In this document: piece after piece, positions 53,256 to 62,149 of the stretch | How the letters are laid out: each line of letters starts with the position of its first letter | How positions within the stretch are numbered: the stretch's first letter is position 1 | NCBI RefSeq assembly: GCF_025506355.1 | Contig: NZ_JANZYP010000023.1 | Location: 1-64,000 of the forward strand | Source of the DNA: Sphaerisporangium corydalis | GTDB lineage: Bacteria; Actinomycetota; Actinomycetes; Streptosporangiales; Streptosporangiaceae | DNA length: 64,000 nt | Reading direction: 5' to 3' | Notes under the pieces: generated by a model | Told to the model about the DNA's origin: nothing | The model's database searches: none | Seen by the model: the letters and a program-made list of their open reading frames with translations, nothing else | Program-made: the position numbers and the translations under genes

Positions 53256-54515
53256 ATGACCGTGCTCGCCCCGGACGGGCCCCTGACGACCGCACAGGCA
53301 CGGAGGCCGGTGACCGCACCGGCGCGGAGGCCGGCCCGTACGGGATCGATCGCGTGGCTGGTCGTGCTCGGCATCGTGCTCGCCGCGCTCAACCTGCGCA
53401 CCGCCGTGACGAGCGTCGGACCGGTACTCCAGCAGGTGAGTCAGGCGCTGGGCATGTCGGGGGTGGTCACCGGCCTGCTGACCACCCTGCCGGTGCTGTG
53501 CTTCGCGGTGTTCGGGTCGGTGACCCCGTCCCTGGCCCGGCGCGTCGGCGAGCACCGCCTGCTGCTGGCGGCGCTGGTGTTCCTCGGTGCGGGCCTGCTC
53601 GTCCGCGCCCTGGTCGGCTCCGCCTTCGTCTTCCTCGCGGCCAGCGTGCTGGCGCTGTCCGGGGGCGCGATCGGCAACGTGCTGATCCCGACCCTGATAA
53701 AGCGCCACTTCCCGCGCCGCACCGGGGCGATGACCACCCTGTACGCGACGGCCCTGGCCGTCGGCACCATGCTCGCCGCCGCCGCGACGGTCCCGATCCA
53801 GCGGGCCGCCGACGGCAACTGGCACGTCGCTCTCGGCGTGTGGGCGGCACTCGCCGCTGTGGCCGCCATTCCGTGGCTTGCGCTTCTGCGCAGTGAGCCG
53901 GAGCGGGACAGCGCGCGAGACGGCGCCGGGACGCGAGCCCTGGTGCGCACCCGGCTGGCCTGGGCCATCGCCGGATACTTCGGCAGTCAGTCGCTCGTCG
54001 CCTACGTGATGTTCGGCTGGCTGCCCCAGTTCCTCCAGGACAAGGGGTACACCGCCGCCCAGGCCGGTGCCAGTCTGGCGGTGTTCGCGGCCCTCGGCAT
54101 CCCCGTCGCGCTCGCCGTGCCCGCCATCGCGGCGCGCACCGCCGGCCAGCGCCCGATGATCGTGGGCTTCGCCGCCCTCTACGTCGTGGGCTTCGCCGGC
54201 ATGCTGGCCGCCCCGGTGTCGACCCTGTGGATCTGGGTGATGGTGGTCGGCGTCGGCATGGGCTCGTTCCCGCTTGCGCTCACGCTGCTCGCGCTCCGCA
54301 CCCGCCGGGCGGAGGTGACCGCCGCGCTGTCCGCGTTCGGGCAGAGCACCGGGTACCTCATCGCCGGCGCGGGCCCGATCGTGGTGGGCGTGCTGTACTC
54401 CGCGAGCGGCGGCTGGGCGCTGCCGTTCGCGCTCCTGTTCGCCGTGATCGCGGCCCAGGTCGTGACCGGTTGGTACGCGGCGGGCGACCGCTACCTCGAG
54501 GACGAGCTCGCCTGA
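53256..54515 (+). CDS. MFS transporter, CynX/NimT family
   Basis: 419-residue, 12-helix transporter. The opening ALNLRTAVTSVGPVL in helix 1 and ALRTRRAEVTAALSAFGQSTGYLIAGAGP in loop 8-9 and helix 9 are typical of CynX (cyanate) and related NimT transporters. Substrate in this group varies (cyanate, nitroimidazoles, others). The N-terminal ~30 residues are basic and disordered. It ends convergent to an aldo/keto reductase. Confidence 0.85.
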   Translation: MTVLAPDGPLTTAQARRPVTAPARRPARTGSIAWLVVLGIVLAALNLRTAVTSVGPVLQQVSQALGMSGVVTGLLTTLPVLCFAVFGSVTPSLARRVGEHRLLLAALVFLGAGLLVRALVGSAFVFLAASVLALSGGAIGNVLIPTLIKRHFPRRTGAMTTLYATALAVGTMLAAAATVPIQRAADGNWHVALGVWAALAAVAAIPWLALLRSEPERDSARDGAGTRALVRTRLAWAIAGYFGSQSLVAYVMFGWLPQFLQDKGYTAAQAGASLAVFAALGIPVALAVPAIAARTAGQRPMIVGFAALYVVGFAGMLAAPVSTLWIWVMVVGVGMGSFPLALTLLALRTRRAEVTAALSAFGQSTGYLIAGAGPIVVGVLYSASGGWALPFALLFAVIAAQVVTGWYAAGDRYLEDELA

Positions 54516-54517
54516 GA

Positions 54518-54536
54518 CGCGCCGTGGCCCGGCGCG
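54518..54536. terminator. bidirectional hairpin between convergent genes
   Basis: CGCGCCG-TGGCC-CGGCGCG, a 7-base stem and 5-base loop, fills the 34-base gap between the transporter and the aldo/keto reductase. Confidence 0.6.
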
Positions 54537-54549
54537 CCTCGGTGTCCGC

Positions 54550-55572
54550 TCAGGCGGGCACGGGGTCGCGCCAGCTCTGGTCCGCCTGGATCCAGCCGGG
54601 GTAGCGCGGCGGGACGCGGCCCGCCGCGTCGAGCTCGCCGAGGTCCTCGGGGGTCAGCTCCACGTCGGCCGAGGCGAGGTTGGCGGTCAGCTGCCGGGTG
54701 TTCCTGGCCCCCACGATCACGCTGGTCACCGCGGGCCGGGTCAGCACCCAGGCCAGCGCCACCTGGGCGACGGTCGCGTCATGACGGCCGGCGACCACGC
54801 GCAGGGCGTCGACGATGTCGTAGGCGCGCTCCTTGTCCACCGGCGGCAGATCGGCCTTGCTCCGCCGGGCGTCCCGGTCGGCCGAGCCGGCGCGGTCGAA
54901 CTTCCCGGACAGGAAACCCCCGGCCAACGGGCTGTAGACCAGCAGTCCCAGCTTCTCCTCGAGCAGCATCGGCACGAGCTCGGCCTCGATGTCCCGGCCG
55001 GCCAGGGAGTAGTACGACTGCGAGGAGACGAAGCGCGACAGCCCGCGCAGGTCGGAGACGCCGAGCGCCTTCGACATCTGCCACGCCGCCAGGTTGGACG
55101 CGCCGATGTAGCGGATCTTGCCCTGGCGCACCGCGTCGTCGAGCGCGGCGAGCGTCTCCGCGATCGGGGTGATCGCGTCGAAGTTATGGATCTGGTAAAG
55201 ATCTATGTGGTCGGTCCGCAGCCGCCGGAGGCTGCCCTCCAGCGCGCGCGTGACGTGCAGCCGGGACAGGCCCACGTCGTTGGGGCCGGTGCCCATGCGG
55301 GCGGCGAGCTTGGTCGCCAGCACCACCTCGTCGCGCCGCGACGCCAAGATCCGCCCGAGCATGGTCTCGCATTCGCCCGCGGCGTACATGTCCGCGGTGT
55401 CGACCAGGTTCACGCCGGCGTCGAGCGCGGTGCCCACCAGGCGGCCGGCCGCTTCCAGATCGAGGCCGCCGATGATGTTCCACGGCGCGGTGTCACCTCC
55501 ACCGAAGGTCATGGTGCCGAGGGCGATGCTCGAGACGAACACCCCGGTATCGCCGAGCGGGTTGAACCGCAT
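54550..55572 (-). CDS. aldo/keto reductase
   Basis: 340-residue (alpha/beta)8 NADPH-dependent oxidoreductase. It has the tetrad: Asp and Tyr in the VDTADMYAAGECE motif, Lys in ATKLAARMG and His in DLYQIHNFD; the C-terminal NADPH site IVGARNTRQL is present. It is close to the group annotated as YakC/Tas-like dehydrogenases. Divergent from an AraC-type regulator, which might control it. Confidence 0.9.
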   Translation of the reverse strand: MRFNPLGDTGVFVSSIALGTMTFGGGDTAPWNIIGGLDLEAAGRLVGTALDAGVNLVDTADMYAAGECETMLGRILASRRDEVVLATKLAARMGTGPNDVGLSRLHVTRALEGSLRRLRTDHIDLYQIHNFDAITPIAETLAALDDAVRQGKIRYIGASNLAAWQMSKALGVSDLRGLSRFVSSQSYYSLAGRDIEAELVPMLLEEKLGLLVYSPLAGGFLSGKFDRAGSADRDARRSKADLPPVDKERAYDIVDALRVVAGRHDATVAQVALAWVLTRPAVTSVIVGARNTRQLTANLASADVELTPEDLGELDAAGRVPPRYPGWIQADQSWRDPVPA

Positions 55573-55674
55573 GTGCGTTCCTTTCTGCTGACTCGTGGTT
55601 CAACCTAGGCAGGGCATGACGCATAATCCATGGTCAGGAGTCCAGGATCCTTCTTCGACCGTCCAGGAGGGCAC

Positions 55675-56661
55675 GTGGATCCGCTGTCCGACGTACTCGC
55701 GCTGCTGGACGTCCGCGCGGCGCTTCCGTCCCGGTTCGAGGCGACCGGGCGGTGGGCCCTGCGGTTCGAGCCCTACCAGCACCTCAAGGTCGGCGCCGTG
55801 CTGGAGGGCCACTGCTGGATCAGCTCGGAGGGAAGCGACCCCGTGCACCTGCGGGCGGGGGAGTGTTACCTGCTCGCCAGCGGGCGGTCGTTCACCTCCG
55901 CCTCCGACCTGGACACCGAGCCGGCCGACGGCATGGCGGTGTTCGCCAGGAGCTGGCCGGACACCGTGTACCACACCGGCGCCCCCACCGGGCGGGACGA
56001 TCCGGGCCGCACGGTCCTGGTCGGCGGGGCCGTGATGTTCGACGACACCACGTCCATGCTGCTGCTGGACAACCTGCCCTCGTGCGTGCGCATCGCCGCG
56101 GACAGCCACCGGGCCACCGTGCTGCGCCCGACCCTGGAACTGCTCGGCGCGGAGACCTCGGCCGACTCGCCGGGGTCGGCCACGATGCGGGAGCAGCTGA
56201 CCACCGTCCTGTTCGTCCAGGCGCTCCGCACACTGCTGTACTCGGACGCCTGGGCGGACGGGCGGCCCACGGGGTGGCTGGGCGCGCTGGGCGACCAGCA
56301 CGTCGGAGCGGCGCTGACGGTGATCCACCGCGAGCCTTCTCGCCGGTGGACGGTCGCCGACCTGGCGGCCGAGGCCGGCATGTCGCGGAGCGGCTTCGCG
56401 TTGCGTTTCCGCACCCAGGTCGGCCTTACGCCGCTCGACTACCTGGCCCGGTGGCGCGTACGCTCCGCCGCGCGGGCGCTGCGGTCCACCGACCGCACGG
56501 TCGCCTCGATCGCGGCGGAGTTCGGGTACGCGTCCGAGGGCGCCTTCAGTTCCGCCTTCAAACGGGTCACCGGCCAGGCACCGACCGAGCACCGCCGCGC
56601 CCCCGAGGGGATGCCGGTCAGTCGTGGTGCGGGTCCTCGCTGGTCCATCCGGCCTGCTTGA
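55675..56661 (+). CDS. AraC-family regulator with cupin_6 domain
   Basis: 328 residues. The N-terminal cupin_6 domain (about 1-190; HLRAGECYLLASGRSFT) is followed by two helix-turn-helix motifs (about 215-310; DLAAEAGMSRSGFALRFR and SIAAEFGYASEGAFSSAFKR). GTG 55675 lies 4 bases after AGGAGG. Divergent from the aldo/keto reductase gene, a usual target arrangement. The 3' end overlaps the convergent gene by 44 bases. Confidence 0.88.
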   Translation: MDPLSDVLALLDVRAALPSRFEATGRWALRFEPYQHLKVGAVLEGHCWISSEGSDPVHLRAGECYLLASGRSFTSASDLDTEPADGMAVFARSWPDTVYHTGAPTGRDDPGRTVLVGGAVMFDDTTSMLLLDNLPSCVRIAADSHRATVLRPTLELLGAETSADSPGSATMREQLTTVLFVQALRTLLYSDAWADGRPTGWLGALGDQHVGAALTVIHREPSRRWTVADLAAEAGMSRSGFALRFRTQVGLTPLDYLARWRVRSAARALRSTDRTVASIAAEFGYASEGAFSSAFKRVTGQAPTEHRRAPEGMPVSRGAGPRWSIRPA

Positions 56662-57895
56662 CGCTGGTCTGCATGAGCAGGGTGCCGGCGCCGAGTCCCC
56701 GGTAGGTTCCGGCGGTGATCGTCTGCTTCTCGCCGATGACGGTGTGGGTCTCCGGGTCGAAGATGATCATGTATTCGAAGGCGGCGTCGCTCTCGTCGAT
56801 CATCTTGCCGTCGGCCGCGATCCCGATCCCCGCGCGGCCGTCGGAGGTCGTGACGTCCTGCCGGGAACGCACGCCCGGCAGGTCGGCCAGCACCCGGAAC
56901 GCCTCGGCCCTGACCTTGGGCGACGCGGGCTGGTCGATCAGGAACACGAACCCCTGCTGCAACTTGGCGGCCGGCCCGGCCTCCTGTCCCGCGGCGCGGG
57001 GGAACAGCAGCTCCTGGAACCGGCCGGGGTCGGCGGCGATCCTCTCCTTGTCCTGCCAGTTCAGCAGGGTGGCCGGGGAGCACTTGGGGGCGGCCTCCGG
57101 CCGGGCGCAGAGCTCCTTGAGCGAACGGGCGGCCTGCCGCTTGTCCTCCGGTGAGGCCTTCTCCTGCCGCCAGTCGCCCTCGCCGGTGGTGTAGGTGACG
57201 AAGTCCTCGTTGTTGCGGACCTTGAACGAGGAGGGGGAACCCGCCGACTCCCAGGCGGCCTTGTCCCGGTCGGTCAGGGGGTGGGCGGGCAGGTCACGCT
57301 GGAAGGTGACGTCGGTGTCGCCGGCCGAGGGGGAGCGCCATCCGTCGAACTCGCTGGGAGCCAGGATGGTGTAGCTGGCGGGCCCCTCGACGGTGCCGGT
57401 GGAGCCACCGACCGTGTGCAGCCGCCAGAACCGGCCCTCCGGCTCGGCCGCCGCCGTCCGTGCCGCCGCCAGCAGGATCGTCCGGGCCGTCGGCTGCCCG
57501 GAGGCGGTCGACAGGGCCACCGGCGGGGCGGGAACGGTGACCGGGCCGTCACCGGAGCCGGAGCCGGTGATCGTGATCGCCACCGCGGCGATCGCGGCCG
57601 CGGCGGCGAGCCCCACCGGCACGGTCCCCCGCCGCCACCCGCGAACACGCAGGACCGGCACGTCGGCCCAGTCGCGCCCGCCACGACCGTTACCGCCACG
57701 ACCGCGCCCTCCACGACCGTGCTCATCCCCGCCTCGGCCGTGGCCGCCAGGACCGCCAGAAACGCGGCTTCCGGCGGTCTCGGCGGTCACGCCGGTCTCG
57801 GCGGCGAGCCGGGCGCGGACGCGGGCCCTGAGCCCGTCGTCGGGGGCGATCCGGCCGTAGGCCTCGCGCACCATCTTCAGATCGTCCATGGTCAT
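56618..57895 (-). CDS. CU044_5270 family protein (probable sigma-linked membrane protein)
   Basis: 425 residues. A cytoplasmic start (MDDLKMVREAYGR) and a Gly/Arg/His-rich stretch (about 44-75) precede one membrane segment (VGLAAAAAIAAVAITI, about 93-110); the extracellular part of ~300 residues has the family's CU044_5270 layout with YEYMI-like end. The ATG overlaps the stop of the upstream ECF sigma gene, so it is likely its partner or regulator, by analogy with anti-sigma factors. Confidence 0.8.
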   Translation of the reverse strand: MTMDDLKMVREAYGRIAPDDGLRARVRARLAAETGVTAETAGSRVSGGPGGHGRGGDEHGRGGRGRGGNGRGGRDWADVPVLRVRGWRRGTVPVGLAAAAAIAAVAITITGSGSGDGPVTVPAPPVALSTASGQPTARTILLAAARTAAAEPEGRFWRLHTVGGSTGTVEGPASYTILAPSEFDGWRSPSAGDTDVTFQRDLPAHPLTDRDKAAWESAGSPSSFKVRNNEDFVTYTTGEGDWRQEKASPEDKRQAARSLKELCARPEAAPKCSPATLLNWQDKERIAADPGRFQELLFPRAAGQEAGPAAKLQQGFVFLIDQPASPKVRAEAFRVLADLPGVRSRQDVTTSDGRAGIGIAADGKMIDESDAAFEYMIIFDPETHTVIGEKQTITAGTYRGLGAGTLLMQTSVKQAGWTSEDPHHD

Positions 57896-58512
57896 GCCTC
57901 TCGGGGAAGGTCGAGGTGGGTGCGGTACATCGGATTGGTGTCGCCGAGCACGGCGCGCACCTTCTTCCTGGCGCGGTTCAGCCGGGATCCGACCGTCCCG
58001 TAGGGGATGTCCAGCGCGGCGGCGATCTCCTGGTGGGTCAGCCCGGCCAGCGCCACCAGCAGCAGCACGTCCCGGTCCCGCTCACTCAGCGAGGCGATCG
58101 CCCTGGCCAGCTCCGGGCGCAGCCGCTGCGCGGTCACGGCGGACAGCACCTGGTTCTCCGGGCTCTCGGCGGGGGGCTGCGGCGCCTGCCGGCCCATCGC
58201 CCGCAGCGCCCGCACCTCCACCCGCCGCTGCCTGCTGACGCGGTGGGTGGCGATCCCGTACAGCCACGCCCGCACCCCGCCCTGTTCGGCGTCGTACCGC
58301 GACCGGTTCCGGAACGCGGACAGGAACACGTCCGCCACCACGTCCTCGGCCGCGCCCGCCCCCAGCCGGGCGGCAACATATCGGTGGATCTCCGCGAAGT
58401 ACGCCTCGAACACCACCGCGAACCGTTCCGGCTCGGCGAGCGAGAGCCGCACCTCGGCGGCCTCGTCCACCCCCGGCCCGGCGGTCATACAGGAGTCCTG
58501 GTCATCGGTCAC
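57892..58512 (-). CDS. ECF-family RNA polymerase sigma factor
   Basis: 206 residues with region 2 (FEAYFAEIHRYVAARLG, DVFLSAFRNR, and WLYGIATHRV) and region 4 (ERDRDVLLLVALAGLTHQEIAAALDIPYGTVGSRLNRARKKVR). Its stop overlaps the start of the CU044_5270 gene (ATGA). The start was set at 58512; ATG 58488 is possible. Stress or surface signals are the usual inputs, unknown here. Confidence 0.92.
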   Translation of the reverse strand: MTDDQDSCMTAGPGVDEAAEVRLSLAEPERFAVVFEAYFAEIHRYVAARLGAGAAEDVVADVFLSAFRNRSRYDAEQGGVRAWLYGIATHRVSRQRRVEVRALRAMGRQAPQPPAESPENQVLSAVTAQRLRPELARAIASLSERDRDVLLLVALAGLTHQEIAAALDIPYGTVGSRLNRARKKVRAVLGDTNPMYRTHLDLPREA

Positions 58513-58675
58513 CTCTCGGCAGGACGAAAGCGGTCACCGGGTATAGCCCGCACCCCGCGACCGCTTTCACGCCCGCCACCGCACGACCGTCCCCGCCACC
58601 TGCACGCGACCAGCATGCCACCACGTCCGCCCAGGTCAGAGCGGCGGAAGGAGGACGGTCAGTCGTTCTTGAGCC

Positions 58676-58845
58676 GGCCACGACGGTGTGATCATCCCCG
58701 GAGGTCACGGCCCGATGCAGGACCTGGCCGTCGACGCCGACGTCGCCCGAATTCTCACGGCCCTGCTGCGGACCCCACGAAGGTGGTGGCCTCGCTGTGC
58801 CACGGCCCGGCCGCCTTCTTGTCCGCGTTCGCCGCCCGCGCCTGA
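58676..58845 (+). pseudogene. broken DJ-1/PfpI family gene
   Basis: Two frames together give a DJ-1/PfpI middle part: GHDGVIIPGGHGPMQDLAVD from about 58676, then, after a one-base shift near 58760, DPTKVVASLCHGPAAFLSAF with the nucleophile-type Cys in CHGP. A stop (58670) closes the frame before it, and a stop at 58845 ends it early. N and C termini are missing, so this is a decayed remnant. The gap 58513-58675 before it shows nothing else. Confidence 0.8.
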
Positions 58846-58956
58846 CCGGCCGTCCCCGCGTTCCGCGGACCGGAAGGGCGCCGGTAACGTGCGGTCCATG
58901 ACAGCGTGTGGTCCTCCCCGCATCCCCGCAGGCCTCGCGGCCGTCCGCCCGGCGAC

Positions 58957-60309
58957 GTGACCGGCGCCCGCCCCCGGGGGTTCTTCGCCGGCCGCACGAT
59001 CACCGGCCTCGCGCGTGACCTGGACGCGGGCGTCCTGTCCGCCGCCGAACTGGTCGAGCACGCCCTGGACGCGATCGTCGCGCTCGACCAGGCGCTCAAC
59101 GCCTTCGTGACCGTCGACGCGGGCGGAGCGCGCCTGGCCGCCCGCCGGGCGGACGCCGAACGCGCGGCCGGCACCCACCGGGGGCCGCTGCACGGGATCC
59201 CCGTCGCGGTGAAGGACATCATCGACACCGCGGGCCTGGCGACCCGGATGGGCTCCGCGCACTTCGCCGACCACGTCCCCGCCCAGGACGCCACCTGCGT
59301 GCGGCGGCTGCGCGAAGCCGGCGCGATCATCGTGGGCAAGACCACCACCCACGAGTTCGCGTACGGCCCCACCGGCGACCGGTCGCACAACGGGCCCTCA
59401 CGCAACCCGCACGACCCCGCGCGGATGACCGGCGGGTCCAGCGGCGGCAGCGCGGCGGCCGTGGCGGCGGGCATGGTCCCCCTCGCGGTCGGCACCGACA
59501 CCGGCGGTTCGGTGCGCATCCCGGCGGCGCTCTGCGGCGTCGTCGGCTTCAAGCCCGCGTTCGGCGCGGTGCCGGTGGACGGGGTCTTCCCGCTCGCGTC
59601 CTCACTCGACCACGTGGGGGTGCTCGCCGGCACGGCCGAGGACTGCGCCCTGGCCTTCCACGTCCTGTCCGGCCGCCCGCAGGGCCCCGCCGCCGCCGAG
59701 GCGGACGACGAGGGGGACGCGGGCGCGCCCCGGGTCGGCTGGCTGGCCTCCGACGCGGCCACCCTCGCCGACCCGATGGTCAGCGGCCTGGTCAGGGCCG
59801 CGTTCCCCGGCAGCGACGAGATCCCGTTCTCCGGTGTCTCCGAGCTGTTCGGGACCTACGCCGCGATCCAGGGCAGCGAGGCGTACGCCGTGCACGCCGA
59901 CCGGGTCGCGCGGGCCCCCGAGCTGTTCGACCCCGAGGTGCTGCGACGGCTGCGCCACGCCAGCGCGGTGCCCGGCTGGCGGTACGTCCGCGCGCTGGAG
60001 GCCCGCGCGTCCTTCCGGCGGCACGCCGCCGGGCTCCTCGGCCGGTACGACCTGCTGGCGCTGCCGTCCGTCGCCGTCGCGGCCCCGCCGATCGACGCGC
60101 GCGACCTCGACCTCGGCGGCGTCCAGGTCAAGGTCCGCGACGTCCTGCTCGCCCTCACCAGCCCCTGGAACCTCGCCGGCCTGCCCGCGCTGAGCGTCCC
60201 CGCCGGGACGGTCGGCGGCCTGCCGGTGGGCGCCCAGCTCGTCTGCGCCCCCGGGCGTGAGAGGACGCTCTTCGCCTACGCCGACCGCCTGCGGGCCCGC
60301 CTCGGCTGA
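58957..60309 (+). CDS. amidase signature family hydrolase
   Basis: 450 residues with the Ser-cisSer-Lys triad: Lys in VAVKDIID, GGSSGGSAAAV and nucleophile region DTGGSVRIPAALCG. About 20 residues shorter than typical family members in the C-terminal half. GTG 58957 has no strong ribosome binding site; the frame is open upstream to 58906. Substrate unknown; such enzymes hydrolyse amides or, as in GatA, act on tRNA, but no GatB/C is linked. Confidence 0.88.
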   Translation: MTGARPRGFFAGRTITGLARDLDAGVLSAAELVEHALDAIVALDQALNAFVTVDAGGARLAARRADAERAAGTHRGPLHGIPVAVKDIIDTAGLATRMGSAHFADHVPAQDATCVRRLREAGAIIVGKTTTHEFAYGPTGDRSHNGPSRNPHDPARMTGGSSGGSAAAVAAGMVPLAVGTDTGGSVRIPAALCGVVGFKPAFGAVPVDGVFPLASSLDHVGVLAGTAEDCALAFHVLSGRPQGPAAAEADDEGDAGAPRVGWLASDAATLADPMVSGLVRAAFPGSDEIPFSGVSELFGTYAAIQGSEAYAVHADRVARAPELFDPEVLRRLRHASAVPGWRYVRALEARASFRRHAAGLLGRYDLLALPSVAVAAPPIDARDLDLGGVQVKVRDVLLALTSPWNLAGLPALSVPAGTVGGLPVGAQLVCAPGRERTLFAYADRLRARLG

Positions 60310-60312
60310 GGG

Positions 60313-61227
60313 TCAGACGCTCTCGGTCGTACCGGGCCCTCCGAGTTGTGCGAGCTTGTCCGGGTTCGCGATGAGGTAGACGGTCTGCACGAGACCGCCG
60401 GACAGCAGCAGCGAGATCACCGTGATGGGCTTCCCGTCGAGGGTCACGATGGCCGCGGGGCCGCCGTTCACCTCGGCCGTCCGCACCTCGTAGACCATCG
60501 TGCCGGGGAGGCCGAGCGAGGCCAGGAAACGGAGCACCCCGCTCTCGGAGGCGGCGGCGTCGAGGAACCGCGCGACCTTGCCCGCCCCCTCGATGACGCG
60601 GACCGGCGCCCTGGCCTTGCCGCCGCCGTCGGCGACCAGCCGGACGTTCTGGGCGAGCAGCTCCAGCAGCCCGTCCACGTCCCCGCCGGAGCACGCGCCG
60701 ATGAAGCGCTCGGTCACCTTCCGGCGTTCGGCCCGGTCCACGTCGAAGCGGGGCCTGCGCTCGTGCACGTGGTCGCGCGCCCGCCGGGCGAGCTGCCGCG
60801 TCGCGGGCTCCGCGCGGCCGATCACCTCGCCGATCTCGACGTACGACATGCCGAACGCCTCGCGCAGGACGAAGACCGCCCGCTCCAGCGGGGACAGGGT
60901 CTCAAGGACGACCAGCAGGGCGAGGTCGACGGAGTCGGCCAGCTCGACGTGCTCGGCGAGGCCGGGTTCGGTGCTGATCGGCTCGGGCAGCCACGGCCCG
61001 ACGTACGCCTCGCGGCGGGCCTTCACCTTCCTCAGGCGGTCGATGGCCAGCCGGCTGGTCACCCTGATCAGGTAGGCCCTCGGGTCCTCGACGCGGGAGG
61101 CGTCGACCTCCGACCAGCGCAGCCACGCCTCCTGCACCACGTCCTCGGCGTCGGCGGCGCTCCCGAGGATCCGGTAGGCGACGCCGGCCAGGACCCGGCG
61201 GCTCTCCTCGAAGATTTCTACGGACAT
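60313..61227 (-). CDS. ECF41-group sigma factor (SigJ-like) with SnoaL-like C terminus
   Basis: 304 residues: sigma regions 2 and 4 (about 1-165) and a SnoaL-like regulatory domain (about 180-300). The signature motifs of ECF41 are visible: DGGGK near residue 216 and NPDKL near the end. In this group the C-terminal domain replaces an anti-sigma factor. The usual carboxymuconolactone decarboxylase/oxidoreductase/epimerase target gene is not adjacent. ATG 61227 is used; a start to 61344 would add no homologous residues. Convergent with the amidase gene, 3 bases apart. Confidence 0.92.
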   Translation of the reverse strand: MSVEIFEESRRVLAGVAYRILGSAADAEDVVQEAWLRWSEVDASRVEDPRAYLIRVTSRLAIDRLRKVKARREAYVGPWLPEPISTEPGLAEHVELADSVDLALLVVLETLSPLERAVFVLREAFGMSYVEIGEVIGRAEPATRQLARRARDHVHERRPRFDVDRAERRKVTERFIGACSGGDVDGLLELLAQNVRLVADGGGKARAPVRVIEGAGKVARFLDAAASESGVLRFLASLGLPGTMVYEVRTAEVNGGPAAIVTLDGKPITVISLLLSGGLVQTVYLIANPDKLAQLGGPGTTESV

Positions 61228-61383
61228 GTTCCACCAGACGGTTCGGCACCCCTCCGACGTGACATGGCGGTCCCCCTGACTTCCGGAGGGGCGCCCGTGC
61301 GGTGATCGCCGCCACCGGCGCCCGGGGTCATATCTGGTTTCCACGCGGTGGCCAGATTCCTATAGACTGTCGGCGCATCGCAA

Positions 61384-61456
61384 GGGGCTATGGCGCAGCT
61401 GGTAGCGCGCCTCCATGGCATGGAGGAGGTCTGGGGTTCGAATCCCCATAGCTCCA
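61384..61456 (+). tRNA. tRNA-Ala(GGC), second copy
   Basis: Base-for-base identical to the tRNA at 22987-23059 (73 of 73), plus three shared bases (CAA) before and one (C) after. Same orientation, 38.4 kb apart. A TATAGA box (61361-61366) with TTTCCA 17 bases upstream may be its promoter. CCA is not encoded. Confidence 0.97.
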
Positions 61457-61504
61457 CAGAACGGCCCAGACCGGGAATCCGACCGGGGGAGGCCGGGCAC
61501 GATC

Positions 61505-62065
61505 GTGGAACGTAGAACGCCGAAGGTGCTGGTCCGGCGGGCGCTGCCGACCGAGCCGGGCGTGCGGGCCTCGGCGTCGCTGTTCGTGACCGAGGCCGAG
61601 AGCCAGGGGATTCGTGCCGGTCGCCGCATGCTCGGCGTCGGTCCAGAACCCGCAAGCGAGCACATCGCCTCGGCCCTGCGCGTGGAACCCGGCACGGACG
61701 TGCTGGCGCGGCGCAAGCTCCTGACGGCCGATGACGTGCCCGTCCGCGTCGCCACCAGCTTCTTCCGCCTCGACCTGTTCGGCGGGACCCCATTGTGCGC
61801 CCCCGACTTCGTCCGGCCCAGCCTGCAGGCCGGCATCGCGGCCCTCGGCTTCCGCTTCGGCCACGCCGAGGAGGTCCTGCTCGCGCGCCGGCCGACGGCG
61901 TTCGAGGCCGAGACGCTGTGGCTCGACCCGGGGGAGTGGGTCGTCCAGATCGTGCGGGCGGGGTACGCCGCCGACGACACCCCGGTCCACGTCCTGGAGA
62001 CCGTCTGCGCCGCGTCGCGGCACGTGTTCCCGATCAGCCAGGTGACCGGCGCCGACGAGTTCTGA
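61505..62065 (+). pseudogene. GntR-family remnant: UTRA domain without DNA-binding domain
   Basis: The frame encodes a UTRA ligand domain (VLVRRALPTEPGVRASASLF ... EPGTDVLARRKLLTADDVPV ... VLETVCAASRHVFPI). UTRA domains normally follow a GntR winged helix of ~70 residues; that part is absent because the reading frame enters the tRNA-Ala gene 50 bases upstream. GTG 61505 could start a ~186-residue UTRA-only protein. Most likely a truncated gene, perhaps cut by insertion or deletion at the tRNA. Confidence 0.7.
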
Positions 62066-62149
62066 CCGCCGCAGGGACGGCCGCGACCAAGGCCCGGCAC
62101 GGCCGGGCGGGTGGGGGTACCGGGATCAGGCAGGCGCGTGACGAGGCCG

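Noticed and set aside
61360-62149. Continuation of the minus-strand MarR frame through the UTRA remnant and the tRNA
   Set aside because: It reads through a tRNA gene and loses homology at about 62150; only the first part is MarR-like.
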